Shown piece by piece: positions 1 through 8,333 of a stretch of 64,000 bases of DNA; position 1 is the stretch's first letter; each line of letters begins with the position of its first letter. A program made the translations under genes and the position numbers. Source of the stretch: Arthrobacter sp. EpRS71 (GTDB taxonomy: Bacteria; Actinomycetota; Actinomycetes; Actinomycetales; Micrococcaceae); assembly GCF_001512285.1 (NCBI RefSeq), contig NZ_LNUV01000006.1, positions 1,600,361-1,664,360 on the forward strand, read 5' to 3'. Below the pieces are notes generated by a model. That model had not been told where the DNA came from, searched no databases, and saw nothing but the letters and a program-made list of their open reading frames with translations.

Positions 1-94
1 CCCATTAGTGGAAGTACGTCGCCTAGTCCCAATGTCCACCCAATGTCCTGACCAAGGTTGTTCTCCCGCTGCCCCACGACATCGCCGCAAACTC

Positions 95-110
95 AGTTTC
101 ACTTGAAACA
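95..110. promoter_or_regulatory. parS: near-consensus parS site
   Basis: The 16 bases are a palindrome differing from the bacterial parS consensus TGTTTCACGTGAAACA at two positions (A for T at the first base, T for G at the ninth). It lies beyond the 3' end of parB. parS sites near oriC are bound by ParB and load it onto DNA. With two mismatches, binding may be weaker than at the site inside parA. The rest of 1-168 shows no convincing gene. Confidence 0.55.
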
Positions 111-168
111 TCATGCCCACTGCAGCGGTCCGGAGAATAGGGCGAGTTGCGTTCGAAGAGGCGAAACT

Positions 169-204
169 ACAAAAATGGGGCCCACACTGTGTGTGAACCC
201 CATT
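169..204 (-). terminator. Rho-independent terminator of the parB operon
   Basis: AATGGGG at 174-180 pairs with CCCCATT at 198-204, with an inner CACAC/GTGTG pairing. Read on the minus strand the hairpin is followed by a short T run. It sits 17 bases past the parB stop codon, the expected place for the end of the rpmH-to-parB transcript. Confidence 0.75.
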
Positions 205-220
205 CAATTGAAAAGCGGAT

Positions 221-1468
221 CTAGTCCTCGGAGCCTGGTCCGAGAACATCCATAATTCGGTTGAGATCCTCAACGCTGGCAAACTCGATACTTACTCGGC
301 CCTTGCGTGCACCCAAAGTGATCTTTACGTTGGTGTCCAAGCGGTCCGACAGCGAAGATGCCAGATAGTCCAGGCGTTCATGCCTTGCATTCGGTTTGGG
401 GATGCTGCTCTTAGCCGGCGTGGTGGGATCCTGGTAGAGAGCAACCGACTCCTCTGTGGCCCTGACTGACATTCCCTCAGCCACGATCTTCTGCGCCATA
501 CGCTCCATGGCGGCAGCGTCCGGGAGTGCGAGGAGAGCACGTGCATGCCCTGCGGACAGGACACCGGCGGCTACACGGCGCTGAACCAACGGCGGAAGCT
601 TGAGCAAACGCAGCGTGTTGGAGACCTGCGGACGGGAGCGACCAATCCGGTCGGCCAGCTGCTCGTGTGTGGTTCCGAAGTCTTCCAGAAGTTGCTGGTA
701 GGCCGCTGCTTCTTCCAGTGGATTCAGCTGGCTGCGGTGGAGGTTTTCCAGCAGGGCATCGCGGAGAAGGTCGTCGTCCGTAGTGTCGCGGACAATCGCA
801 GGGATTGTCTCGAGTCCAGCAGCCTGGACTGCACGCCAGCGACGTTCGCCCATCACCAGCTCATACGGTTCTCCACCCTTTTCGGTTGAAGTACGTACAA
901 CAATTGGCTGGAGGACGCCGATTTCGCGCACAGAGTGCACGAGCTCCGCCATGTCGTCTTCATCGAAGACCGAACGTGGCTGTTTGCGGTTGGGATGGAT
1001 GTCGCCTACCGGGATCTCGGCAAACCGAGCCCCGGGAACTTCTACAAGCTCCACCTCGGGAGCGGACTGAGCCGCTGGGACGGATGCGGCGGCAGACGTC
1101 GTCGAACCTGCCGCGTTGGCGGCTGTCTTCGCGGCAGCGGATTTGGAACCGGCCACTTTGCTCGCAGTCTTCGGCGGTGCAGCAGTTTTAGCAGGGGAGG
1201 ACTTAGTCGCCGCGGATTTCGAGGGTGACTTGGCAGCACGGGCGCCACCTGCTGAGGCTGCGGCTGAAGGTTCTTCAGTAGCCGGTTTGGAATTGGCAGC
1301 ACTCGACTCATCCAGCAAGGTCTCGACGGTGGTCTCCGCTGTCTTCCTCGCCTCTGGAAAGAACAGATCCACGGGACGAGACGGTGCAGCCCCATTCCCC
1401 TGGGCCGCAGCCGAGCTAGGAATGAGAGCCCCAAGACCCCTGCCGAGGCCCCTTCGCTTTTCGCTCAT
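221..1468 (-). CDS. parB: chromosome partitioning protein ParB
   Basis: ParB binds parS, spreads as a CTP-dependent clamp and works with ParA to segregate origins. The 415-residue protein starts with the usual basic Gly-rich GLGRGLGALI segment, then has a long Ala/Lys/Ser-rich linker (about residues 50-140). The ParB/Srx domain follows (about 143-245) with the CTP-binding motif GERRWRA near 207 and ENLHRS near 241, then a helix-turn-helix (LADRIGRSRPQVSNTL, about 271-286) and a C-terminal dimerisation region. It lies 67 bases downstream of parA and is last in the operon. The linker is longer than in many homologues. Identification is secure. Confidence 0.97.
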   Translation of the reverse strand: MSEKRRGLGRGLGALIPSSAAAQGNGAAPSRPVDLFFPEARKTAETTVETLLDESSAANSKPATEEPSAAASAGGARAAKSPSKSAATKSSPAKTAAPPKTASKVAGSKSAAAKTAANAAGSTTSAAASVPAAQSAPEVELVEVPGARFAEIPVGDIHPNRKQPRSVFDEDDMAELVHSVREIGVLQPIVVRTSTEKGGEPYELVMGERRWRAVQAAGLETIPAIVRDTTDDDLLRDALLENLHRSQLNPLEEAAAYQQLLEDFGTTHEQLADRIGRSRPQVSNTLRLLKLPPLVQRRVAAGVLSAGHARALLALPDAAAMERMAQKIVAEGMSVRATEESVALYQDPTTPAKSSIPKPNARHERLDYLASSLSDRLDTNVKITLGARKGRVSIEFASVEDLNRIMDVLGPGSED

Positions 1469-1535
1469 TGATTCATCCCTCCGATGGAATAGCCGAGCAC
1501 GGATCGGCCCAAGCTGTTGCAGTGTTTCAAGAATT

Positions 1536-2591
1536 CTAGCGTTCCGCGATTTCGGCTGCGGCTTCCATGTAGGAAAGCGCGCCGCTCGAAGAGGGATCGT
1601 ACGTCATGACTGTCTGCTGGTAGCTGGGAGCCTCGGAGATACGCACCGAGCGGGGTACCACAGCACCCAGGACCTGGTCAGGGAAATGCTGGCGAACCTC
1701 GGAGGCGACCTGTGCCGCCAAGTTTGTGCGGCCGTCGTACATGGTCAAAAGGATGGTGGAGACCACCAAGTCAGCATTGAGATGCTTTTGGATCATCTCA
1801 ATGTTCTTGAGGAGCTGGCTCAGCCCTTCCAGTGCGTAGTACTCGCACTGGATGGGGATAAGGACTTCACTGGCGGCGCAGAACGCGTTGACCGTCAGCA
1901 ACCCAAGGCTGGGCGGGCAGTCGATGAAGATATAGTCCAGGCGACCGTCGCCGTCGTTTGCCCGTTCCTTGGCGTAAACGTCTATGGCGCGGCGGAGTCG
2001 CTGTTCGCGGGCGACGAGCGAAACGAGCTCAATCTCAGCGCCGGCCAAGTGGATGGTCGCCGGTGCGCAGATGAGATTGGGAATGTCAGGGCACGGGGCC
2101 ACAACGTCCTTGAGCGGAAGATCGTTAATGAGGACGTCGTAAATACTGTCTACGTCTGCGTGGTGCTCGATACCCAGGGCGGTGGATGCGTTGCCTTGGG
2201 GGTCGATGTCGATTACCAAGACGTTGAGGCCGGCTGACGCCAAGGCCGCAGCAATGTTCACCGTAGTGGTGGTCTTGCCAACGCCGCCCTTTTGATTGGA
2301 GACAGTGAAGATGCGGGTCTTTTCGGGCTTGGGCAGTTCCCTGCCGATCAACCGTTCGCGCCTGCGGGTCTCATTAGCCAGTTGACGGGCGATGGGGCTT
2401 GAATCATCGATGGAATCCATGACGTTGCGCACTCCATCTGAGGCGGTTTCACGTGAAACGGCAGAATTATCAACCGAATCAGTGCGCACGATCGCAGACT
2501 GAAGAGATGCGGAGGGTGTAGCCATGGCCCGCGCCGACCCCAACGACATAAACGGGGGGATTCGCTGCGTGGAGGTTTCACTACTGCCCAC
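1536..2591 (-). CDS. parA: chromosome partitioning ATPase ParA
   Basis: A P-loop ATPase of the ParA/MinD superfamily that moves ParB-bound origins over the nucleoid. The deviant Walker A motif KGGVGKTTT is at about residues 101-109, VIDIDPQGNAS follows near 126 and the Walker B segment FIDCPPSLG near 220. About 95 residues precede the ATPase core, longer than minimal ParA proteins. The start used is a GTG with a poor ribosome site, and the in-frame ATG codons at residues 15 and 23 are real alternatives. A perfect parS core lies inside the N-terminal coding part (2445-2460). Confidence 0.95.
   Translation of the reverse strand: MGSSETSTQRIPPFMSLGSARAMATPSASLQSAIVRTDSVDNSAVSRETASDGVRNVMDSIDDSSPIARQLANETRRRERLIGRELPKPEKTRIFTVSNQKGGVGKTTTTVNIAAALASAGLNVLVIDIDPQGNASTALGIEHHADVDSIYDVLINDLPLKDVVAPCPDIPNLICAPATIHLAGAEIELVSLVAREQRLRRAIDVYAKERANDGDGRLDYIFIDCPPSLGLLTVNAFCAASEVLIPIQCEYYALEGLSQLLKNIEMIQKHLNADLVVSTILLTMYDGRTNLAAQVASEVRQHFPDQVLGAVVPRSVRISEAPSYQQTVMTYDPSSSGALSYMEAAAEIAER
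2445..2460. promoter_or_regulatory. parS: parS site inside parA
   Basis: The 14-base core GTTTCACGTGAAAC (2446-2459) is a perfect palindrome and matches the parS core exactly. It lies within the first 50 codons of parA, where it encodes Val-Ser-Arg-Glu-Thr. This is the strongest parS site seen in the window, about 5.5 kb from oriC. Confidence 0.9.
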
Positions 2592-2679
2592 TGGTCACAC
2601 TCTCACTCTCATTCGGCGCTTTGCTGCCGTTCTCTAGCCTAACCGCTCAGCCGCCGACACGCGGGAAACCGAGCGGGAC

Positions 2680-3330
2680 CTACGCCGTCTTTCCGGGCTT
2701 GTTGACGATGATCCTCACCACGGTGGTGGGTTCTTCCAAAAGCTCCTGTCCGCAAACCACAACTGATGTGTCCACGCCACCAAGTTTGCGGATGACCTTC
2801 TTTGCCTTCTCGATCTCTTCGGCGGCACTGCGTCCCTTGATGGCTACTACTTCGCCATGGCCATTCAGAAGTGGGATGGTGAGACCAGCCAGATTCGAGA
2901 GTGCAGAAACGGCACGGGCGGTCACAACATCCGCGTCCACCATTCCCACTGCGAGCTCAGCCCGCGTCCTCATGATGGTGACATTATCCAAGCCAAGGTC
3001 ATCCACAACCTCTTGGAGCCAGATGACACGGCGTTCCAAGGGTTCAATCAAGGTCAGCTCGAGGTCGGGTCGGGCAATAGCCAGGCAGAGGCCCGGGAGG
3101 CCGGCACCGGATCCGACGTCGGCAACGTGGCTGTCCATGGCGATGGCGGACTCAATGACTGCACAGTTCAAAACGTGGCGGCTCCACAGACGCGGAATCT
3201 CGCGCGGCCCTATGAGCCCGCGCTCGGTACCCGAGGTAGCCAGATGTTCCACATAGCGCTTGGCAAGATCCAAGCGCTCCCCAAAAATCTTCTCTGCCGC
3301 TTCCAGTTCAGCTGCGGTGATGTCAACCAT
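2680..3330 (-). CDS. rsmG: 16S rRNA (guanine-N7) methyltransferase RsmG
   Basis: RsmG (GidB) methylates N7 of G527 in 16S rRNA using S-adenosylmethionine. The 216-residue protein has the family's usual length and shows the SAM-binding motif VADVGSGAGLPGLCLAI (about 69-85) followed by the acidic loop LIEPLERR. The N-terminal part is the expected helical extension. It lies 6 bases after jag in the rpmH-rnpA-yidD-yidC-jag-rsmG-parA-parB string. In other bacteria loss of this enzyme gives low-level streptomycin resistance. Confidence 0.96.
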   Translation of the reverse strand: MVDITAAELEAAEKIFGERLDLAKRYVEHLATSGTERGLIGPREIPRLWSRHVLNCAVIESAIAMDSHVADVGSGAGLPGLCLAIARPDLELTLIEPLERRVIWLQEVVDDLGLDNVTIMRTRAELAVGMVDADVVTARAVSALSNLAGLTIPLLNGHGEVVAIKGRSAAEEIEKAKKVIRKLGGVDTSVVVCGQELLEEPTTVVRIIVNKPGKTA

Positions 3331-3336
3331 GAGCTG

Positions 3337-3876
3337 CTAGTCGGCCGAAACGACGATGTGGCGGCCTGCGCCTTCGCCTTCGGACTCTGAGACGTATCCG
3401 AGGTCAGCCACAGCGTCATGGACGATCTTGCGCTCGTAAGCGCTCATCGGTTCCAAAGCCACTGTTCCGCCGTCGGCCTTAACCTTGGCCGCGGCATCCT
3501 CAGCGATCTTCTGAAGAACGCCGGCACGCTCCTTGCGGTATCCGTTGATGTCCAGGACGAGGCGTGAACGGCTCTCCGTGGCGGACAAAACCGAGAGGCG
3601 TGCCAGTTCCTGCAATGCTTCGAGGACTTCGCCATCGCGCCCTACGAGGCTGTCCAACGCTGCAGACTCTTCATCAGCACCGATGGAGATGTACGTGCGT
3701 CCGTTGCGGACTTCAATGTCGATGTCACCGTCAATGTCGGCAATATCAAGGAGTTCTTCGAGGTAGTCGGCGGCGATGTCGCCTTCTTCTTCCAAGCGGC
3801 TGGCCGTCTTGGACTGCGTCTCTTCCTGGTCTTCAGTCACAGGGGCGATAACTTCTTCAGTGCTCTCGGCAGACAT
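3337..3876 (-). CDS. jag: KH-R3H RNA-binding protein (Jag/KhpB)
   Basis: A single-stranded nucleic-acid-binding protein of the Jag/KhpB family. The 179 residues contain an acidic N-terminus, a KH-type region (about 35-105, including GRDGEVLEALQELARL) and a C-terminal R3H domain (about 110-179) ending in the SYERKIVHD-like segment AYERKIVHDAV. The ATG overlaps the yidC stop by one base (TAATG), so translation is probably coupled. KhpB proteins affect cell-wall growth and division in Gram-positives. The role here is inferred from family and position. Confidence 0.93.
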   Translation of the reverse strand: MSAESTEEVIAPVTEDQEETQSKTASRLEEEGDIAADYLEELLDIADIDGDIDIEVRNGRTYISIGADEESAALDSLVGRDGEVLEALQELARLSVLSATESRSRLVLDINGYRKERAGVLQKIAEDAAAKVKADGGTVALEPMSAYERKIVHDAVADLGYVSESEGEGAGRHIVVSAD

Positions 3877-4853
3877 TACTTCTTCTTCCTGTTCTTACGT
3901 TGTGGCTGGACGCGCTGGGCCCGGATTTCGGCTGCTGCCGCAGCAGCGGCTTCGGCCTCAGCGGCTGCGTCCGCAGTCTTCTTGCCACCCAGCAGCGGGG
4001 GGAGGCCCTTGGCGGCACGGCGCTCCTCCAGTGCCTTTGCGGCAGGGGAACCCGGGGTGGGCATACGGCGGATGACAAAGAACTGCTGGCCCATGGTCCA
4101 GAGGTTGGTGGTGGTCCAGTAGATGAGGACACCGATGGGGAAGTTGATGCCACCGATGCCGAACACGAGCGGCAGGATGTAAAGCATCATCTTCTGCTGG
4201 CGCATGAACGGGCTGGCCATGGCCTCTTCGGACATGTTCTTGGCCATGATCTGCTTCTGCGTGATGAACTGCGAGGCCGTCATGGCAACGATCATCACGA
4301 TGGAGAGAATCCAGACTGCAACCTCGTTGCCACCGGCACCACCGTGAAGCAGGGAAGCAGACAGCGGGGCACCAAAGATGCTGGATTCATCGAACTGGAC
4401 AACCTGGTCGGCGCTCATTGCGCCGATGCCCTTGCCGCTGTTGCGGGCCGCGGTGATACCGGACAGCACCTGGAACAGTGCGAAGAAGAACGGCATCTGG
4501 ATCAGCATCGGCAAACATGCCGAGAAGGGGTTGGTGCCGTGCTTCTTGTAGAGCGCCATCTGTTCCTGCGCCATGGCCTGGCGGGACAGCTGGTCGGTTT
4601 TGCCCTTGTACTTGGTCTGAAGTTTCTTCAGGTCAGGCTGCAGCAGCTGCATACCGCGCTGGGCTTTGATCTGCTTGACGAAGACAGGAATCAGGGCAGC
4701 GCGGATCACCAACACGAGGCCGATGATGGAAAGAGTCCACGTCCAGCCGTTAGCGGCGGGCAGGCCAATGAAGCTCAGTCCCTCGTGGAAGCCAACCATG
4801 ATGATTGACACCAGCCACTTGAACGGAAACATGATTGTTTCAAAGAAGTCCAT
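3876..4853 (-). CDS. yidC: membrane protein insertase YidC/Oxa1
   Basis: Inserts membrane proteins alone or with SecYEG. The 325-residue protein has the Gram-positive layout: a first hydrophobic segment near residues 7-25, a conserved cytoplasmic stretch with KKLQTKYKGK, then membrane segments around 100-250 including CLPMLIQMPFFFALFQV. It ends in a basic tail (QPQRKNRKKK), typical of YidC proteins that contact ribosomes. It sits between yidD and jag. An Ala-rich stretch precedes the basic tail. Confidence 0.96.
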   Translation of the reverse strand: MDFFETIMFPFKWLVSIIMVGFHEGLSFIGLPAANGWTWTLSIIGLVLVIRAALIPVFVKQIKAQRGMQLLQPDLKKLQTKYKGKTDQLSRQAMAQEQMALYKKHGTNPFSACLPMLIQMPFFFALFQVLSGITAARNSGKGIGAMSADQVVQFDESSIFGAPLSASLLHGGAGGNEVAVWILSIVMIVAMTASQFITQKQIMAKNMSEEAMASPFMRQQKMMLYILPLVFGIGGINFPIGVLIYWTTTNLWTMGQQFFVIRRMPTPGSPAAKALEERRAAKGLPPLLGGKKTADAAAEAEAAAAAAAEIRAQRVQPQRKNRKKK

Positions 4854-4869
4854 ACGATATCCCTATTCG

Positions 4870-5292
4870 TTAGGCCGCAGAGCGGCCTTCTTCATCAGCC
4901 TGAACAGCCAGGAACTGGTCCGGATTGTTCAGTACAACAATTGTGGGCGTCCGGCCTTCGGGCCAGTGACGATGGCCGGCGGGGACATGGTCCACTCCAC
5001 CGGCATTCCAGGGGTGGCATTTGGCGAGCCTTTTGGCTGCGAGCCAGCTACCCTTCACGGCGCCATGCACCGTTACCGCTTCCAGCGCATAGGCGGAGCA
5101 GGAGGGAAAGAAACGGCAAACCTGGCCGTACAGGGGCGAGATGACCTTGCGGTACGTCTTCAGCAAAAGAATAAGGATGTTGCGGGGCAGCTCCCAGAGG
5201 AACATGCCTACCGCCGCCGGAAGGCTCCGATGCGGAACCTTCGCGGAGGGGTCGCTTGAGGAAGGAACGACGGCGGTGCTTATGTCATGCAC
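4870..5292 (-). CDS. yidD: membrane protein insertion efficiency factor YidD
   Basis: YidD helps YidC-dependent insertion. The diagnostic segments are YRKVISPLYG, CRFFPSCSAYALEAV, KRLAKCHPW and GGVDHVP. An ATG further upstream would overlap rnpA by 71 bases. I prefer the GTG at 5290-5292, which overlaps the rnpA stop (GTGCATGA) and follows GGAAGGGA at good spacing, giving 140 residues. A hydrophobic helix (FLWELPRNILILLL) precedes the conserved core. The roughly 30 residues before that helix are not conserved family sequence. Confidence 0.92.
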   Translation of the reverse strand: MHDISTAVVPSSSDPSAKVPHRSLPAAVGMFLWELPRNILILLLKTYRKVISPLYGQVCRFFPSCSAYALEAVTVHGAVKGSWLAAKRLAKCHPWNAGGVDHVPAGHRHWPEGRTPTIVVLNNPDQFLAVQADEEGRSAA

Positions 5293-5695
5293 GCGGTGTC
5301 CCTTCCGTAGTGGTGCCGATGTGTTCAGTCGAAGCGTTGCGTTGACCTGAGCCACTCAATCGCTTCGTCGTCACTGCCAGTGCGGCGTTGTAGTCCGAGA
5401 GCAACTGCTCCCAGCTGGCTGTTGCAGCTGCGGGCAGCGCCCGGACCACTACCGCCAGACCCGTTCCATGCGTATGCAAGGACAGGGCGCCTGCTTCTCT
5501 CAGTCTCCTCTTAACGAGGTTCCTGGTCACGGCGTTCCCGACGGCTTTGGAGACAATGAAGCCGATTCGACTCGGCTCCCCAGCCCCTATAGGGGCCGTA
5601 TATAACACTAAGTTCCGGCGTCCATTGCGGACGCCGGAACGTACAGTTGTTGAAAAGTCGGTAGACGTCCGCAGACGGTTAGGGGTGGCTAGCAC
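5285..5695 (-). CDS. rnpA: ribonuclease P protein component
   Basis: The protein subunit of RNase P, which matures tRNA 5' ends together with the RNA subunit. At 136 residues it has the family's usual size and shows the signature GFIVSKAVGNAVTRNLVKRR plus the N-terminal NRLRTSTDF. It starts with GTG and lies 41 bases after rpmH, the near-universal rpmH-rnpA arrangement. The coding end overlaps the yidD start. Confidence 0.97.
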   Translation of the reverse strand: MLATPNRLRTSTDFSTTVRSGVRNGRRNLVLYTAPIGAGEPSRIGFIVSKAVGNAVTRNLVKRRLREAGALSLHTHGTGLAVVVRALPAAATASWEQLLSDYNAALAVTTKRLSGSGQRNASTEHIGTTTEGTPRA

Positions 5696-5736
5696 CGTCG
5701 AACCCGCAAAAAGACCCTGACCGACAAGTCAGTTAT

Positions 5737-5874
5737 TTACGCCGACAGTTCGACGCGGCCCTTGCCGCGACGGGCAGCCAGGATGGCTCGGCCGGCACGG
5801 GTGCGCATACGAAGGCGGAAGCCGTGCTTCTTGGCCCGACGGCGGTTATTCGGCTGAAAAGTCCGCTTGCTCAC
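5737..5874 (-). CDS. rpmH: 50S ribosomal protein L34
   Basis: A 45-residue basic protein reading MSKRTFQPNNRRRAKKHGFR at its start and ending GKGRVELSA, which is L34 throughout. It starts with GTG and heads the leftward operon that continues into rnpA. It is a small component of the large ribosomal subunit. Its position next to dnaA marks the origin side of the chromosome. Confidence 0.98.
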   Translation of the reverse strand: MSKRTFQPNNRRRAKKHGFRLRMRTRAGRAILAARRGKGRVELSA

Positions 5875-6339
5875 GTTAGTTACTCCAGTGGATCAAAGGT
5901 GCGCCCACCCGATCAAAAAAGGGGAAGAACTGGCCGACGCTAAGTTTTGTATGTGCCTGCCGCCGTTGCCTCCCGCACGGTGAACGTACGGAGTTACAAC
6001 TGATCTCAAAAGCGGACACAAAGGACTTCACAACGTTAGGGCAAAAAGGCACCCACAGTCAAACCGGGAGCCTGCCGCGAAGCTATCCACAGCTGTGCCA
6101 AACTCCTGGTGGCAGCCTGTGGATGAAGTGGCTCACAGGCCGCTTTCACGAACCACAACGGTGTAATTATCCACAGGCAACTTCCCAGCTATCTTCTAGC
6201 GATTTCATCCCCTAGAGTGGCTCAGTAGCCCAATGTCCACCCGCTGTGTATAACTCTGTGGATTATTGCCCAGAACAGCGCGGCCGGAGAGACTTCGGCT
6301 GCCAGCAACGCCGGCAAGCAAGTATTTAGGAACTGATTG
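5875..6339. promoter_or_regulatory. rpmH-dnaA intergenic region with DnaA boxes
   Basis: This 465-base divergent region must hold the promoters of rpmH (leftward) and dnaA (rightward). It contains one perfect DnaA box TTATCCACA at 6167-6175 and near-matches at 6083-6091 (CTATCCACA), 6118-6126 (TGTGGATGA) and 6257-6265 (TGTGGATTA). The last lies 75 bases before dnaA, where it could serve autoregulation. No other gene is seen. Confidence 0.8.
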
Positions 6340-7758
6340 ATGACAGTAGACGAAGCCAACCACGCCAACACTGTCGGAAGTTCCTGGCGTAGGGTGCTGA
6401 GCCTTATGGAACAGGACGACCGGGTCTCACCCCGTCAGCGCGGTTTCGTCATCCTCGCCCAAGCACAGGGCCTTATCGGTTCAACCTTGCTGGTGGCCGT
6501 CCCGAATGAACTCACCCGCGAAGTCCTCCAGACGCAGGTCAAAGATGCCTTGGATGACGCCCTTCGCAACGTTTTCTCGGACGACATCCGCTGCGCGATC
6601 GACGTGGACACCGATCTGGTTCCCGTCCACGCGGAGCCGGAACCCGTCGTCGAGCTTTCTGCTGTTTCCGACTTCGCCGAGCCGAAGCCGCAGCCCACAC
6701 CCCCGAGTACCTCGCATGAATTCGGGCGCCTGAACCCGAAGTACATTTTCGATACCTTCGTGATCGGTTCTTCCAACCGCTTTGCACACGCTGCGGCAGT
6801 GGCTGTGGCGGAAGCGCCGGCGAAGGCCTACAACCCGCTGTTCATCTACGGTGATTCGGGTCTCGGTAAGACCCACTTGCTCCACGCGATTGGTCACTAT
6901 GCCCGCCGGCTCTACAGCGGGATCCGGGTCCGCTACGTGAACTCCGAAGAGTTCACCAACGACTTCATCAACTCCATCCGCGACGATGAAGGCACCAGCT
7001 TCAAAACCACGTACCGCAACGTGGACGTGCTCCTGATCGATGACATCCAGTTCCTGGCGGGCAAGGACCGGACCCAGGAAGAGTTCTTCCACACGTTCAA
7101 CGCCCTGCACAACGCCAACAAGCAGGTGGTCATCACCTCCGATCAGCCGCCCAAGATGTTGGCCGGCTTCGAGGACCGTATGACGTCCCGCTTCGAGTGG
7201 GGCCTGCTGACGGACATCCAGCCGCCCGAACTTGAGACGCGCATCGCCATCCTCCGCAAAAAGGGCCTCAGCGAAGGTCTTTCCGCGCCGGATGACGCAC
7301 TGGAGTACATCGCTTCCAAGATCTCCAGCAACATCCGGGAGCTCGAGGGCGCACTGATCCGCGTCACGGCATTTGCGAGCCTCAACCGGCAGCCGGTGGA
7401 CGTGGCTCTTGCGGAAATGGTTCTGAAGGACCTGATCACCGACGACGGTGCCCAGGAAATCACGGCGAAGCAGATCCTGGATCAGACGGCGGACTACTTC
7501 AAGCTCAGCATGGAAGAGCTCTGCAGCAAGTCCCGCACACGCACTTTGGTAACGGCCCGGCAGATCGCCATGTACCTGTGCCGCGAGCTGACGGATATGT
7601 CCCTGCCGAAGATCGGCCAGGAGCTCGGGGGCCGCGACCACACCACGGTCATCCACGCGGACCGCAAGATCCGCGAGCTGATGGCGGAGCGCCGTGTGAT
7701 TTACAACCAGGTGACCGAGCTGACAAACCGGATCAAACAACAGCAGCGCGACTCCTGA
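6340..7758 (+). CDS. dnaA: chromosomal replication initiator DnaA
   Basis: DnaA binds DnaA boxes and melts oriC. The protein shows domain I (about 1-90), a short linker, the AAA+ domain with Walker A GDSGLGKTH (about 172-180) and Walker B VLLIDDIQFLAGKDRTQEEF, and the domain IV signature GGRDHTTVIHADRKI near the C-terminus. TTG and ATG start codons are adjacent (6337, 6340). The ATG is better spaced from TAGGAA at 6327-6332 and is chosen, giving 472 residues. The linker (domain II) is shorter than in Streptomyces. Confidence 0.98.
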   Translation: MTVDEANHANTVGSSWRRVLSLMEQDDRVSPRQRGFVILAQAQGLIGSTLLVAVPNELTREVLQTQVKDALDDALRNVFSDDIRCAIDVDTDLVPVHAEPEPVVELSAVSDFAEPKPQPTPPSTSHEFGRLNPKYIFDTFVIGSSNRFAHAAAVAVAEAPAKAYNPLFIYGDSGLGKTHLLHAIGHYARRLYSGIRVRYVNSEEFTNDFINSIRDDEGTSFKTTYRNVDVLLIDDIQFLAGKDRTQEEFFHTFNALHNANKQVVITSDQPPKMLAGFEDRMTSRFEWGLLTDIQPPELETRIAILRKKGLSEGLSAPDDALEYIASKISSNIRELEGALIRVTAFASLNRQPVDVALAEMVLKDLITDDGAQEITAKQILDQTADYFKLSMEELCSKSRTRTLVTARQIAMYLCRELTDMSLPKIGQELGGRDHTTVIHADRKIRELMAERRVIYNQVTELTNRIKQQQRDS

Positions 7759-8333
7759 AATCCACATCGCGTCCGCCACTACATACCTTATTAACAGGTA
7801 CATGTGGATAAGCCTGTGGATACTTAAGGGGACAAGCGCGCTTAATGGGCTTAAAACCCTTAAGGCATCTGTGGATCGTTAAAAACCGGCCTGGGAGTTG
7901 TCCCCATCCACACCCTGTTTAAAACCCAGTTAACACACAATCCGTGAACAGGGCTTAACCGCGGAACTGCGGGGCGAGATCGAGTTATCCACAGTTTCCA
8001 CAGCAGTTATTAACACTACGAATCCCAAAAAATTGAAATCCCTCAAATAACAATCTCTTCCCGTCGCCCGTCCCCACCCGCAGATGGCAGGCCACGAGCC
8101 CGGCCAAGGCCGGCCCGCGGCTATCCACATACGAGGGGGCCGGCCCGACGGGGATGGGTTAATCGCGGATCTTCCGGCTAAGCTGTCAGCAGCGCTCCCA
8201 TCCTTGGGTCTGTTTGTAGTTCGCTCAGTGCGGACCATGCAGGTTCCGGTGCCGGACTGCGAAGATTTAGCGGCTTCCAAGCAGGAATCCGCAGCTACTA
8301 CATGGCAGCAGCAATGAAAGGCGGCACCCTTCC
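7759..8333. other. oriC: chromosomal replication origin oriC (dnaA-dnaN intergenic region)
   Basis: 575 bases without a gene between dnaA and dnaN. DnaA boxes seen: perfect at 7803-7811 and 7985-7993; close variants at 7815-7823 (TGTGGATAC), 7904-7912 (CCATCCACA), 8121-8129 (CTATCCACA) and 7870-7878 (TGTGGATCG). The stretch 8005-8060 is clearly A+T-rich and is the best candidate for the unwinding element. Gene strand polarity changes here, as expected of an origin. The dnaN promoter must lie in its right end. Confidence 0.9.

Noticed and set aside
58..255. 65-codon ORF at the left end
   Set aside because: It runs through the parS-like site, the parB terminator and into the parB 3' end; no ribosome site or family.
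5293..5355. Upstream ATG for yidD
   Set aside because: It would overlap rnpA by 71 bases; the GTG at 5292 is coupled to the rnpA stop and has a good ribosome site.
6481..7803. 440-codon minus-strand ORF over dnaA
   Set aside because: Antisense shadow of dnaA.
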